DNA of 64,000 nt from an uncultured Pseudomonas sp. (GCF_946885955.1 NZ_CAMPHI010000018.1:1-64000), one strand, 5' to 3'; positions 40,118-49,531 are shown, counted from the stretch's first letter. A program made the numbers and translations. Notes: generated by a model from the letters alone, not told the origin.

Positions 40118-41904
40118 GCTACCAGGCCCCGCTGCGCGACATGCGCTTCGTCCTCCATGAGCTGTTCGATGTCAGCGAGCACTGCGCACGCCTGAATAAC
40201 GGCCTGGACCGCGAGCTGATCGATGGCGTTTTGGAGGAAGCCGGCGCATTCGCCAGCCAGGTAATCGCCCCGCTCAACCGCAACAGCGACGAGCAAGGCT
40301 GCCAACTGATCGACGGCGCCGTCACCACTCCCGACGGCTTCCGCGATGCCTACCAGCATTATGTGAACAACGGCTGGGCCGGCATGACCGGGCCGCAAGC
40401 GTTCGGCGGTCAGGGTTTCCCGCAGCTGGTGGCCTTTGCCTTCCATGAAATGCTGATGGCCGCCTCGCTGTCGTTCCGCGTCTATTCCGGCCTCACCGAG
40501 GGCGCGGTGCTGGCCCTGCACAAGCATGGCAGCGATGAACTGAAAAGCCGCTACCTGGCGAAAATGGTCAGCGGCCAGTGGACCGGCACCATGTGCCTCA
40601 CCGAACCCCAGGCCGGCACCGATCTCGCGCTGCTGCGCACCAAGGCCGAGCCCCAGGCAGACGGCAGCTACAAGATCAGCGGCAGCAAGATTTTCATCAG
40701 CGGCGGCGAGCAGGATTTTTCCGAGAACATCGTCCACCTGGTGCTGGCCCGCCTGCCTGACGCACCAGCCGGCGTGAAAGGCATCAGCCTGTTTCTGGTG
40801 CCCAAGTTCGCCGTCGACGCCGGCGGCGTACTGGCGGCGAAAAATGCGCTGTCGTGCGGCGCCATCGAACACAAGATGGGTATCAAGGGCGCCTCCACCT
40901 GCGTGATGAACTTCGACGGCGCAACCGGCTGGCTGGTCGGCGAAGCCAACCAGGGCCTGGCCTGCATGTTCACCATGATGAATGACGCGCGCTTTCAGGT
41001 CGGCCTGCAAGGCTTGGGTATTGGCGAAGCGGCCTTCCAGGGCGCCCTGCGTTATGCCCGCGAACGTCTGCAATCGCGCGCCCTGAGCGGCGCCGCCGAG
41101 CCGCACAAAGCCGCAGACCCGATCATCGTCCATCCGGATGTGCGGCGCATGCTGCTGACCCAGAAAACCCTGGTCGAAGGCTGTCGCATGCTCGCCGCCT
41201 ACACCGCGCGCCAGCTCGATCTGGAACACGGCGCCGAAGCTGTCGCCGAGCGCAAGGCCGCCGGCAAGCGCGCGGCACTGCTGATCCCGATCGTCAAAGC
41301 CTTCTTTACCGATATGGGCCAGGAAGTCGCCAGCCATGGCGTGCAGATTTACGGCGGCCACGGCTTTATCCGCGAGTGGGGCATGGAACAGCTGATGCGC
41401 GACAGTCGCATCACTCAGCTGTACGAAGGCACCAACGGCATCCAGGCGCTGGACTATATCCGCCGCAAGCTGCTCGGCGACGGCGGCGCGGAGCTCTCGG
41501 CTCTGCAGGCCGAATTCAGCCAGCTGTGCGATCAGCAGGCCGCTCGCCCGGCGCTCGCCGAACTGGCCAGCACCGTGCAGGCGCGTCTCGGCGAATGGCG
41601 CGAGCTGAGCACCGAGGTATTGGCCATGAGCCAACGCGACGTACAGGAAATCGGCGCCACTTCGGTCGACTTCCTGCAGTATTCGGCTTATGTGTTGCTC
41701 GCCGGCTTCTGGCTGCAGGCGGCGGCGCGGGCCCAGGATGCGCTGGAGGCGGGCACTGGCGAGGCGGCGTTCTACCAGGCCAAGCTGCACAGCGCGCAAT
41801 TCTATCTGCGCCGTGTGCTGCCGCGGGCCAGCGGCCATCGCGAGGCGTTGCTCGGCGGTGCGGATTGCTTGATGGCGATGCCCGAGCAGAGCTTTGCGTT
41901 CTGA
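40114..41904 (+). CDS. acyl-CoA dehydrogenase (DmdC-like, with C-terminal extension)
   Basis: A 596-residue flavoprotein catalysing alpha,beta-dehydrogenation of an acyl-CoA. The N-terminus (YQAPLRDMRFVLHELFDV) and the length are typical of the large DmdC-like branch, which includes 3-methylmercaptopropionyl-CoA dehydrogenase. FAD-binding segments are MCLTEPQAGTDLA and FISGGEQDF; the catalytic Glu is in QLYEGTNGIQALDY. A C-terminal helical domain (about 470-595) is characteristic. Its chain specificity is not clear from sequence. It overlaps the 3-hydroxyacyl-CoA dehydrogenase gene, so the pair probably runs one beta-oxidation-like path. Confidence 0.93.
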   Translation: MSYQAPLRDMRFVLHELFDVSEHCARLNNGLDRELIDGVLEEAGAFASQVIAPLNRNSDEQGCQLIDGAVTTPDGFRDAYQHYVNNGWAGMTGPQAFGGQGFPQLVAFAFHEMLMAASLSFRVYSGLTEGAVLALHKHGSDELKSRYLAKMVSGQWTGTMCLTEPQAGTDLALLRTKAEPQADGSYKISGSKIFISGGEQDFSENIVHLVLARLPDAPAGVKGISLFLVPKFAVDAGGVLAAKNALSCGAIEHKMGIKGASTCVMNFDGATGWLVGEANQGLACMFTMMNDARFQVGLQGLGIGEAAFQGALRYARERLQSRALSGAAEPHKAADPIIVHPDVRRMLLTQKTLVEGCRMLAAYTARQLDLEHGAEAVAERKAAGKRAALLIPIVKAFFTDMGQEVASHGVQIYGGHGFIREWGMEQLMRDSRITQLYEGTNGIQALDYIRRKLLGDGGAELSALQAEFSQLCDQQAARPALAELASTVQARLGEWRELSTEVLAMSQRDVQEIGATSVDFLQYSAYVLLAGFWLQAAARAQDALEAGTGEAAFYQAKLHSAQFYLRRVLPRASGHREALLGGADCLMAMPEQSFAF

Positions 41905-41921
41905 CCCGCCGCAGCGCCTTG

Positions 41922-42051
41922 GTAGGTTGGTGTGCTTTGGTAGGTTGGCGTTGAGCGCAGCGAAACCCAACAATCGGCATGGGTATCGCTGCCTATGCCG
42001 AAGTGACCCGCGGCGGGCTCGCGCATATTCCCCGGATTGCATCCGGGCTAC
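41922..42051. repeat. repeat fragments before the iron alcohol dehydrogenase
   Basis: GTAGGTTGGTGTGCTTTGGTAGGTTGGCGTTGAGCGCAGCG (shown only by its ends here: GTAGGTTGG...AACCCAACA) spans 41922-41973, a truncated form of the element in mshD. A half-copy of the GTAGCCCGGATGC family (CCCCGGATTGCATCCGGGCTAC) is at 42029-42051 and ends 11 bp before the next gene's ribosome-binding site. Confidence 0.6.
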
Positions 42052-42072
42052 ATAGAACAAGAGGATCGGTAC

Positions 42073-43236
42073 ATGCATCCGTTCAGTTTCGCCACCACCG
42101 CACAGATCATCTGCGAAGTCGGCTCCGCGCGCCGCCTGGGCGCCTTGTGCCAGGAGCGCGGGGCGCGTTCGGTGTTGATCGTCACCGATCCTGGCATCAG
42201 CAAGCTCGGTCTGCTGGACGAGGTATTCCCCGGTTTCGCCGCAGCCGGCGTGGCGATTGAGGTATTCGATCAGGTGCTCGCCGATCCGCCCGAAGCCATA
42301 GTGCTGAGCGCGGTGGCCCAGGCCAAGGCGCTGGGCGCCGAGCTGATCGTCGGCTTTGGCGGCGGCAGTTCGATGGACGTGGCCAAACTGGTCGCCCTGC
42401 TCGCCCATCCTGATTGCGCGCAGGCCCTGGCGGATATCTATGGCGTCGGTAACGCCCGTGGCCAGCGCCTGCCGCTGATCCAGGTGCCGACCACCGCCGG
42501 CACCGGCTCGGAAGTCACCCAGATCGCCATCATCACCACCGGCGAAACCACCAAGATGGGCGTGGTTTCGCCGCTGCTGCTGCCGGATCTGGCGCTGCTG
42601 GATGCCGAGCTGACCCTCGGTCTGCCAGCGGCTGTGACCGCCGCCACAGGCATCGACGCCATGGTCCATGCGATCGAGGCCTACACCAGCGCGCTGAAGA
42701 AGAATCCGCTGTCCGACTTGCTGGCCCGCGAGGCCCTGCGATTGCTCGCCGCGAACCTCGACGAGGCGGTGCACAACGGCGGCAACCGCGAGGCGCGCCA
42801 GGCCATGCTGCTCGGCGCCTGCCTGGCCGGCCAGGCGTTCGCCAATGCGCCGGTGGCGGCGGTGCATGCGCTGGCCTATCCGTTAGGCGGGCATTTCCAT
42901 ATTCCTCATGGCCTTAGCAACGCTCTGGTGCTGCCCCATGTACTCGGTTTTAACGCCGAAGCGGCCGCGCCGCTGTATGCCGAACTGGCGCCACTGGTGC
43001 TCGGCGAGCGCTTGCGCCCCGGCGATGCGCTGAGTCAAACCGAGCAATTTATCGGCGCGCTGGCCGATTTCAGCACGCGCAGCGGCCTGCCCACACGCCT
43101 GCGCGATGCCGGCGTGCCTGAAAACATGCTCGCGCAATTGGCGGCCGACGCCATGCTGCAACAACGCCTGCTGGTGAATAATCCACGTGAGATCAACGAG
43201 GCTCAGGCATTGGCCATCTATCAGGCAGCCTATTGA
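42073..43236 (+). CDS. iron-containing alcohol dehydrogenase
   Basis: A 387-residue group III alcohol dehydrogenase. The start MHPFSFATTAQI at 42073 follows AGAGGATCGG; an in-frame ATG upstream lies in a repeat. Nucleotide binding uses GGGSSMDVAK (about 98-107) and the conserved PTTAGTGSEVT. The metal ligands are supplied by VHAIEAY (about 200) and the HALAYPLGGHFHIPHG block (His residues near 268-282). It lies downstream of the acyl-CoA dehydrogenase pair and probably belongs to the same catabolic unit, though repeats separate them. Confidence 0.93.
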   Translation: MHPFSFATTAQIICEVGSARRLGALCQERGARSVLIVTDPGISKLGLLDEVFPGFAAAGVAIEVFDQVLADPPEAIVLSAVAQAKALGAELIVGFGGGSSMDVAKLVALLAHPDCAQALADIYGVGNARGQRLPLIQVPTTAGTGSEVTQIAIITTGETTKMGVVSPLLLPDLALLDAELTLGLPAAVTAATGIDAMVHAIEAYTSALKKNPLSDLLAREALRLLAANLDEAVHNGGNREARQAMLLGACLAGQAFANAPVAAVHALAYPLGGHFHIPHGLSNALVLPHVLGFNAEAAAPLYAELAPLVLGERLRPGDALSQTEQFIGALADFSTRSGLPTRLRDAGVPENMLAQLAADAMLQQRLLVNNPREINEAQALAIYQAAY

Positions 43237-43303
43237 GGCACGCTCGATGAGCTTTTGTTGTAGGGCGGGAACCCATGATTCTTGCAATCAAGACAAGCAA
43301 TAC

Positions 43304-43445
43304 GTAGCCCGGATGCAATCCGGGGAAATATAGCGTGGCTAATACCGCTCCCCGGATTGCATCTGGGCTACAAGAGCGATGTAGGGTGGACATAGCGAAG
43401 CTTTGTCCACCGCGAGCCCCCAAGCCTGCGGCATGTCCGCCCTAC
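43304..43445. repeat. compound palindromic repeat (GTAGCCCGG + GTAGGGTGGACA)
   Basis: Two elements lie end to end: GTAGCCCGGATGC...GCATCTGGGCTAC at 43304-43371 and GTAGGGTGGACA...TGTCCGCCCTAC at 43381-43445. The same pair, in the opposite order, is at 25469-25624, and a related pair is at 53357-53487. Confidence 0.75.
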
Positions 43446-43512
43446 TCGTTCAGCACCAGGTTCTCTCCGTATGGCCGGCGATCCCCAGAACCGAAGAACC
43501 ACAAGGACATAT

Positions 43513-43953
43513 ATGAGCCAACCCCAGCACCTGCGCAGCGACTACCTGCACTTCCAACCGATCACCACGCGCTGGCACGACAATGATCTCTATGGTCATG
43601 TGAATAACGTGACCTACTACAGCTACTTCGACAGCGCGGTGAACGCCTACCTGATCGAGGTCGGTGGCCTGGATATCCATGACGGCAGCGTGGTCGGTTT
43701 TGTGGTCAGTTCCAGCTGCGACTATTTCGCCTCCATCGCCTTTCCCGAGCGCATCGAGATTGGCCTGCGGGTCGGCAAGCTGGGCAACAGTTCGGTGCAA
43801 TACGAGCTGGCGGTGTTCAAGGCCGGAGAGGATGAGGCCTGTGCGGCAGGGCGCTTCGTGCATGTCTTCGTCGAGCGCCAGAGCAATCGCCCGGTGAGCA
43901 TTCCCGAGCCCCTGCGCGCAGCACTTACGGCTTTGCTGGTAAACGAGCGATAA
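43513..43953 (+). CDS. acyl-CoA thioesterase (4HBT hotdog family)
   Basis: A 146-residue single-hotdog thioesterase. The start at 43513 has AAGGA 8 bp upstream. The catalytic motif RWHDNDLYGHVNNVTYYSYF (about 22-41) has the Asp of the 4-hydroxybenzoyl-CoA-thioesterase type. It follows the beta-oxidation-like genes on the same strand and probably releases the acyl chain from CoA. The next element downstream is the candidate sigma-54 promoter and small RNA. Confidence 0.93.
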   Translation: MSQPQHLRSDYLHFQPITTRWHDNDLYGHVNNVTYYSYFDSAVNAYLIEVGGLDIHDGSVVGFVVSSSCDYFASIAFPERIEIGLRVGKLGNSSVQYELAVFKAGEDEACAAGRFVHVFVERQSNRPVSIPEPLRAALTALLVNER

Positions 43954-44012
43954 GCGACAAAGGCGACCTTTAGCGACATGAATAGCAAAGAAACGACCTC
44001 GGTTCATAAAAC

Positions 44013-44027
44013 TGGCACATCTGATGC
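44013..44027 (+). promoter_or_regulatory. candidate sigma-54 promoter for a small RNA
   Basis: TGGCACATCTGATGC has a perfect -24 TGGCAC, the invariant GG-N10-GC spacing (GG 44014-44015, GC 44026-44027) and a near-consensus -12 TGC. Upstream, GCGAC is repeated at 43954, 43963 and 43973, about one helical turn apart, and could be enhancer half-sites. No coding frame starts downstream within 100 bp on this strand. Confidence 0.55.
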
Positions 44028-44038
44028 TTAGTATCAGG

Positions 44039-44133
44039 TAACTCCAGTTTTGGGGGCCTTGGTACAGGCAGGCCGGGGATTCCCCTCTTTTACACCCGCA
44101 GCAGAAAGGCCACCTCTCGAGGTGGCCTTTTTC
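44039..44133 (+). ncRNA. candidate sigma-54-dependent small RNA
   Basis: Predicted from promoter to terminator, about 95 nt (start inferred 12 nt after the -12 GC). It contains two internal stems, GGCCT (44055-44059) with AGGCC (44070-44074) and GGGG-ATT-CCCC (44075-44085), before the strong terminator hairpin. No ribosome-binding site plus frame of useful length is present. Known sigma-54 small RNAs in Pseudomonas include CrcZ and the nitrogen-regulated NrsZ, but the sequence is not recognised as either. It could instead be only the thioesterase 3' untranslated region. Confidence 0.45.
44105..44133 (+). terminator. strong intrinsic terminator
   Basis: AAAGGCCACCT, loop CTCG, AGGTGGCCTTTTTCG: an 11-bp perfect stem followed by T residues. 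It is bidirectional in sequence (AAAG...CTTT). It closes the thioesterase unit and/or the candidate small RNA. A second hairpin without T-run, AGGGCCT-CC-AGGCCCT, is at 44154-44169. Confidence 0.9.
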
Positions 44134-44269
44134 GTTTGTAGCCCACGGAATACAGGGCCTCCAGGCCCTAGCCAGGATGCCCATGGGTGGCAAAGCAACC
44201 TCGAACCCCGTACAGCGCCCTTGCGTCCGCATGTATCGTTCTGGTGCAGCATGCCCCAATCGGGCTCAT

Positions 44270-47200
44270 CTATTGGCCATAGACTTCACGGCGGAAGATC
44301 AGAGGCGCGGCGCCGCGGTAGATGCCGAAAGTCGCCAGGCCGCTCGGATCGTCGAGTACGCCATCGCCATTCCAATCGAACCTGAGCCAGGCCGGCGCCG
44401 CATAGGTCAGCGGCAGGCTGCCCGAGCTATCGGCGCCCGGCGCGCTCAACAGGTAGTTGCCAAGACCGGTCAACGCAACATAAGGGCCACTGCCCAGCGT
44501 CGGCACGCCGCTACCGCTGTCGCTGCGTTGATAGGTGCCCAATGTGACCGCCGCGAAGTCGCTGCAACTGTCCAAAGGGTTCGGCGCATAGCCGCTGCCA
44601 GTGAAATAGGCGGCGGTAAAGGGCACAGCCAAATCCTGCAACTCGGAACCATGAGCATTGCCGATCCGTGCCTGGCCGAGGCGGAAGTCGCTGGTTTCCG
44701 AGTCGAGGACGCTACCGGTCACGCCATCGCTGTCGGTCGCGGTAGTGAGAATCGCCAAGTCATAAGGCGCGCGCGGCGTATTGAGCAGGAAGCCCGCGTC
44801 ATTGGCGCTGTAATCGAAGTAGCCGTTGCCCGCACTACCTGCGCTCAAGTCGCTGCCGCTGACGGCGATTATGCCCATGCCGCCTGGATCGCTGTAGACG
44901 ATATCGGCGCCGCTCAATTTGGCGAAATCGCCGGTGTAGTTTCGCGTCACCGCACCGGCACGGTTGCGCGCCGATAGCGACCCGCTGAAGGCGAAGCCTT
45001 GCCCGGCCTTTTCCGCCTGTACGGGCGGCCCGGGCTGAGCGATCAGGCCGGCATAGGTCGAGATGCCACAAGCCGGCGTCAAACTGGGGTCTACGAGATC
45101 AAAGCTGGCCGGGTAGAAGCGGCCGAGATTGGCGCTGATACCGGCAGCGACGGTCTCAGCGAAATAGCCACCGGCCGCCGGCGTGGCACTGATAGTGAAC
45201 ACGCCAACCTCTGAGACGCTTTGGCTGGTCAGAATCGCCTCCCCCGCATCGGCCGCGGCTATATCCAGGCTCTCCGTGCCCAACACGGCGGCAGCCCCAC
45301 CCACCGGCGCAACCAGGCTACTGGCGAGAGCGATGTCGCCTTGGCGATAGTTCGGCGTGCTGCCGTTGTCGCAGAAATCCGCGTCCCCGTCCGCCTCCCA
45401 GCTGGCGCCGCGCACGCCCAAGCGGAAGCCATCGCCGGCGGCGACAAATGCCGAACAAGCGGCATCACCGGCGGCGCAGTCGCTATTCGGTGAGTCGCTG
45501 TAAACGCAGAGACCCGCGGGCTTGCTGACGAACTGATCGGCCCCGCTCATCACCAGCCCGGCCTCATCTCCGGCGGTTGGCGCATAACGCGCGTTCAGGG
45601 TCATCAGGCCGGCATCGGCGTAGTGCACACGGATAGTCGCTCGTGCGCCTGCGGAGAAGTCCAGGTCGACAGCGCTACCCGGCGCGCTGCCGGCGATCGG
45701 CGTACCGTTGACCCGCACCGTACGCGTGCCGCTGTTCGGATCGTCGTAAGCGGACCAGAACCGCAAGGTGCGCGTGCCCGATTCGAAAGCCGGCACGCAA
45801 GCCGAGGTGCTGTCGTCCTTGCGCACCGCGAACAGCCCGATATCGGCCGACTCCTTGTTGGCGAGCAGCGTGGGCACATCGAAGATAAAGCCGCTGTCGA
45901 GGAAATCGATCAGGCAATTCGCCGTCGAGCAGGTCGTCTGGCTGTTCGGCTTAGCTGTGGGTGTCGAGGCCAGCGCGCCAACCGCAACCTGGCCGACCGT
46001 GGTGTTGCGCAGCTGCAGGACGGCGCTGCCGCCGCTGAAGCTGAGAACATTGCCGCTGACGCTGGCGGGCGTGCTGGCGGTCCAACCGCCGGTGGGGGCC
46101 AGGCTCACTGTGACCGGATCGATATAGAGCGAGCTGCAGTCGGCGTTCAGGCAGGCGCGAACGATTACCTGCTGCGGGCTACAGGTCAGGGCGGGGCTGG
46201 CATAGGCGAAGTCGAAATGGTCGATCTGTTCGGCGATCGGATTGATCGTAGTGGCGCAAACCTGCAGGTCGTCCAGCTCGTGGATATTGGTCGAGCCGCC
46301 GGTCGAGCCGGTCAGCGAGAGGAAGAGGTTGGCCGGCAGCGCGGCCTGACCAAAAGAGGCCAGAACATCCACCGCATCGAGGTTGGGCAACACCACGAAG
46401 CCAGCGCCGCTGTCGCGCTCGACGGTCACCAGGGCTTGGCCGTCGACGCGGCCATCCAGGGTGATGCGGTAAGTGTGCCCCGGTGCTGCGCTGGTGCTGG
46501 CCGCCGCGTCGATAGCCGGGTTGAGGTTGGCCGGGGTGCCGGCGATATAGTGGTAACCGGTCGCCTCCGAGCCAGAGCCGCGGATGGCCACAGAATCGTT
46601 GAGCTGCCCCGGCCCGTCATCGGGGCTACCGCCCTCGGTGGAGAAATTGCCGTATTCGTCGATGCCCACGCCCAGCCAGCCGCCGGCGAAACCGGGGTTG
46701 GCCGCATCGCCACGGGTGCCGTAACCCAAGGGCCCGCCAAAGGCGCCCGGCTGCGGGGTAATGCTGGCATCTGAGAGCACCACGGCGATGCCGTCGGCGC
46801 CGCTGCCGTTGTAGGCGTAGTGTTTGAACTGCAGCTGGATATAGTTGCCCGCGGCGGGGAACAGGCGCTGCAAGGTCGAGGAAGTGGCGACGTTGCCCTG
46901 GTTGCTGGTCAGGCGCATGCGCGCGCTGTCGATGGTCGGCGTGAAGGTGGTGGCGCCGCGGCTGGCGACAGCCCAATCGCTACCCAGGCTGGTGCGAGCG
47001 AAGTCGTCATTGAAACATTGTAGGGCCAGTTCGCATTGATGGCGCTCGCTCGCCAGAGCGCTGATCGCCGCCTCGGAGAGCGCGCCGCTGTAGATGCGCA
47101 ACTCGTCCAACTGGCCATTGAAGTAGCGGCCGGAGAAATTCTGATCCGTCGCCAACTGCAACGGATCGCTATTGGCCAGCGGCGTACCGCTGAAGCTGGC

Positions 47201-48307
47201 CTGGCCGGCCAGGCTGCCGTTGATATAGATGCGCTGATCGTTCGGGGCGAAGCGAATCAGCACATGACTCCACTGCCCCGGGGTCAGCGCGACGTTGCTG
47301 TCGAATTCGCGGGTGGCGTTGGGCCCGGTGGTCTGCCACCACCAGTTGACCGTGCCATTGGGCTTGAGGTGGAACTCGTAGTTCTCGTCCTTGGACAGAA
47401 TGCTCATCAACCCCGAGGCCGGCAACGTGCTCGGTTTGACCCATAGACCGATGGTGAAACTGTCCTGCAGTGTCAGCAGACTGTTATGAACGTGCTGCAC
47501 ATACTGGTTGGCCGCGCTGTTGAAAGTGCCGTAAGCGCAAGTGCCGAGGGAGTTCTGTGCCGGCAATGCCGGGGCGCTGTCGGCCGTATCGGCGCCATTG
47601 AACACCGTGCCATTAAGAGCATTACCCGAGCTGTCGACCACCTCGTCGGCCGCTCCGGTCCAGGCGGACTCATCCAGCGACCAGCTCAAGCGCAGCTCGG
47701 TTGCCGGGCTGCACAGGCCGCCGAAGCCGGCCAGGTCGATGGCCGCATCGTTATAGTTCAGACTGGTGCTACCGCCGGGGCTATTAGTCGAGCCCGCGGC
47801 GGTAATAGCGCCATCGAGTTGCAGGTTATTGCCAAATCCAATGCTACCCGTGACATAGACAAAACCGTTGATCACAACATTGTTGCCCAGGCTCAGCGAT
47901 CCGTTGACCACCAGAATCAGATCTTCCGGGTTACCGCCCGCATTCAGCACACTGTTATTGGCAATGCTCAGGCTGCCATTGACAAAGACCCGAGTACTGG
48001 CGCCGCCGGTAGCCGCCAGGGTCCAATCATTGAAAGTGCCGCCACCGCCGAAATAATGATCCCCCGCGCCCAAACTGCGGTTGCTCGCGCCGAGCGCCGG
48101 AGTGTTTTGCCAGGCTACGCTACTCAGATCGAACTGATTGGCGCTGCTGCCGGTGATACTGGCGGGAAATACCGAACTGCAGGTTGCAGCCCACAGCTGG
48201 GGGCTGCAAAGACTGGCCAGTAGAACCAACATCAGTCCGATCAGGCTCATGGTTAAAGACCGCGGGGCAACGGCGTCCGACCGACTGGCAATATTTATGC
48301 GGCTCAT
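44270..48307 (-). CDS. mshQ: MSHA biogenesis protein MshQ (LamG and DUF6701 domains)
   Basis: A very large (1345 aa) exported protein at the end of the MSHA operon. The start at 48307 has GGAG 5 bp upstream and overlaps the mshP stop (ATGA). A signal peptide is about 20-41 (MSLIGLMLVLLASLCSPQLWA). A beta-helical-like region (about 50-190) is followed by a LamG/concanavalin-like domain (about 205-420), a second lectin-like beta-sandwich (about 430-680), and the C-terminal DUF6701 region (about 690-1340) typical of MshQ. Function is not defined; tip or adhesin roles have been suggested in homologues. No terminator is seen at its end. Confidence 0.88.
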   Translation of the reverse strand: MSRINIASRSDAVAPRSLTMSLIGLMLVLLASLCSPQLWAATCSSVFPASITGSSANQFDLSSVAWQNTPALGASNRSLGAGDHYFGGGGTFNDWTLAATGGASTRVFVNGSLSIANNSVLNAGGNPEDLILVVNGSLSLGNNVVINGFVYVTGSIGFGNNLQLDGAITAAGSTNSPGGSTSLNYNDAAIDLAGFGGLCSPATELRLSWSLDESAWTGAADEVVDSSGNALNGTVFNGADTADSAPALPAQNSLGTCAYGTFNSAANQYVQHVHNSLLTLQDSFTIGLWVKPSTLPASGLMSILSKDENYEFHLKPNGTVNWWWQTTGPNATREFDSNVALTPGQWSHVLIRFAPNDQRIYINGSLAGQASFSGTPLANSDPLQLATDQNFSGRYFNGQLDELRIYSGALSEAAISALASERHQCELALQCFNDDFARTSLGSDWAVASRGATTFTPTIDSARMRLTSNQGNVATSSTLQRLFPAAGNYIQLQFKHYAYNGSGADGIAVVLSDASITPQPGAFGGPLGYGTRGDAANPGFAGGWLGVGIDEYGNFSTEGGSPDDGPGQLNDSVAIRGSGSEATGYHYIAGTPANLNPAIDAAASTSAAPGHTYRITLDGRVDGQALVTVERDSGAGFVVLPNLDAVDVLASFGQAALPANLFLSLTGSTGGSTNIHELDDLQVCATTINPIAEQIDHFDFAYASPALTCSPQQVIVRACLNADCSSLYIDPVTVSLAPTGGWTASTPASVSGNVLSFSGGSAVLQLRNTTVGQVAVGALASTPTAKPNSQTTCSTANCLIDFLDSGFIFDVPTLLANKESADIGLFAVRKDDSTSACVPAFESGTRTLRFWSAYDDPNSGTRTVRVNGTPIAGSAPGSAVDLDFSAGARATIRVHYADAGLMTLNARYAPTAGDEAGLVMSGADQFVSKPAGLCVYSDSPNSDCAAGDAACSAFVAAGDGFRLGVRGASWEADGDADFCDNGSTPNYRQGDIALASSLVAPVGGAAAVLGTESLDIAAADAGEAILTSQSVSEVGVFTISATPAAGGYFAETVAAGISANLGRFYPASFDLVDPSLTPACGISTYAGLIAQPGPPVQAEKAGQGFAFSGSLSARNRAGAVTRNYTGDFAKLSGADIVYSDPGGMGIIAVSGSDLSAGSAGNGYFDYSANDAGFLLNTPRAPYDLAILTTATDSDGVTGSVLDSETSDFRLGQARIGNAHGSELQDLAVPFTAAYFTGSGYAPNPLDSCSDFAAVTLGTYQRSDSGSGVPTLGSGPYVALTGLGNYLLSAPGADSSGSLPLTYAAPAWLRFDWNGDGVLDDPSGLATFGIYRGAAPLIFRREVYGQ

Positions 48308-48711
48308 GGCTTCTCCACCACGGCGGTCAGCTTGCGATAGGCGTAATCGGGGCTTGCGGGCGAGCCAAAGGTCGCCGTGGCTTCGACCGTATAGAAGAGG
48401 GTCGCGCTGCTCTTGCCCTCCTCATCCAGCACCGGCGTGCTGCTGGACGTGCAGTTCATCAGCACCGCGAAGCCATCCAGGGTGAAATTGCCGCACGCCG
48501 CATCGGCGAGAACCCGAGCAATACCGTATTCCAACCCCGCGCGGGCGACTTGATAAGCCCGTGCCTGCTGGATCGCCAGACTGGTCGTGGCATTCTGGGT
48601 CACCGCCAGGCGGGCCATGGTGGCGATGACCACCGCGACTATGATGATCAGAAACATCGCCGCCACCAGGCCGAAGCCCCGCTCGCTTGATTCAAGGCGC
48701 ATTGTCGACAT
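48304..48711 (-). CDS. mshP: MSHA biogenesis protein MshP
   Basis: Minor pilin-like protein of 135 residues. The N-terminus MRLESSERGFGLVAAMFLII has the GF-type prepilin-like segment with one long hydrophobic helix (about 13-33), resembling PilX. The start is either 48711 (MSTMRLE) or 48702; the first leaves a 20-bp overlap with mshO. Two cysteines (Cys73, Cys86) may form a disulfide. It is translationally coupled with mshQ. Confidence 0.85.
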   Translation of the reverse strand: MSTMRLESSERGFGLVAAMFLIIIVAVVIATMARLAVTQNATTSLAIQQARAYQVARAGLEYGIARVLADAACGNFTLDGFAVLMNCTSSSTPVLDEEGKSSATLFYTVEATATFGSPASPDYAYRKLTAVVEKP

Positions 48712-49531
48712 GGACCTGTTGCAAGAGGGTGATGGTTTCGCCGTCCTGGCGCAACGTCAGCCTGATTGTCACCAACCCGCTGCGGGTATTGGTACCGGGA
48801 TCGTAAGTAAAGCCGCTGTTAACGCAATCGACATGATCGACCACAGTGCTGGCACTGCTGTAATCGTAGGCACCAGGCGCCGCCAGGGTATCGAACTCGC
48901 CACGTACTATCGCAGTGCCCGTACAGCGATAGCCGACGACTTTATCCACGAGAAAGAAACGATGCTGCGGCGAGGCATATTTGAAGCGGAAGTTCTCGAT
49001 GCCGCCGCCAGCCAGGCTCAGGTCACCGGCGACATAGCTCATGGCGACCGTGGGGCTGATCACCGCCAGCGTTCCATCCAGCGGCGGCCAGGTATTGTCG
49101 CCGCTCGCCGTACTGCCGATGTTGTACACCACCATCCAGTTCATCGCCGCCCAATCGTCGACGCCGATCAGTGGACCGAGCACCTCGATAACGCAGGGGT
49201 CGCTGACGCATTGCGGCGGGTCCTGGCGCACGCCATTGACGAGAGTGGCCCGGTAGCGGCCGCCGCCGGGGCTGCGTAAAAATTCCAGGCGCGTGCCGCC
49301 GGCAACCCGCACCGAGTTCGGCACGGCCAGGCGAATATCCCGGGTCATGCGCTGCAAGGCGCTGGACGCCAGATCCACCAGCTCCGCACGGCGGCTTTGG
49401 TCGACGAAGCCCTGCATGGGTCGCGACATCACCGTGCTGATCATCACTGCGATCAGCCCCGCCAGGGCGATCACCATTACCAGCTCGACCAGGGTAAAGG
49501 CCGCCTGGCGTAGGCGTGGGCCGCTCAGCAT
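48692..49531 (-). CDS. mshO: MSHA biogenesis protein MshO (prepilin-like)
   Basis: A 279-residue PilW-like minor pilin. The leader MLSGPRLRQA precedes AFTLVELVMVIALAGLI; prepilin processing is expected near Ala-Phe, although the residue at -1 is Ala rather than Gly, a slight departure. The body is beta-rich with Cys residues in CVSDPC and later pairs. The ORF overlaps mshD by 7 bp. It is probably part of the initiation or tip complex of the pilus. Confidence 0.88.
   Translation of the reverse strand: MLSGPRLRQAAFTLVELVMVIALAGLIAVMISTVMSRPMQGFVDQSRRAELVDLASSALQRMTRDIRLAVPNSVRVAGGTRLEFLRSPGGGRYRATLVNGVRQDPPQCVSDPCVIEVLGPLIGVDDWAAMNWMVVYNIGSTASGDNTWPPLDGTLAVISPTVAMSYVAGDLSLAGGGIENFRFKYASPQHRFFLVDKVVGYRCTGTAIVRGEFDTLAAPGAYDYSSASTVVDHVDCVNSGFTYDPGTNTRSGLVTIRLTLRQDGETITLLQQVHVDNAP

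Noticed and set aside
39931..42867. 978-residue open frame on the minus strand
   Set aside because: It lies antisense to three well-supported enzymes (hydroxyacyl-CoA dehydrogenase, acyl-CoA dehydrogenase, iron alcohol dehydrogenase), and its composition (Gln/Gly/His/Ala-rich) is that expected from GC-rich shadow frames. No family motif is present.
44154..44169. AGGGCCT-CC-AGGCCCT hairpin taken as a terminator of mshQ
   Set aside because: It lacks a T-run on either strand and is 100 bp from the mshQ stop; recorded only as a hairpin.
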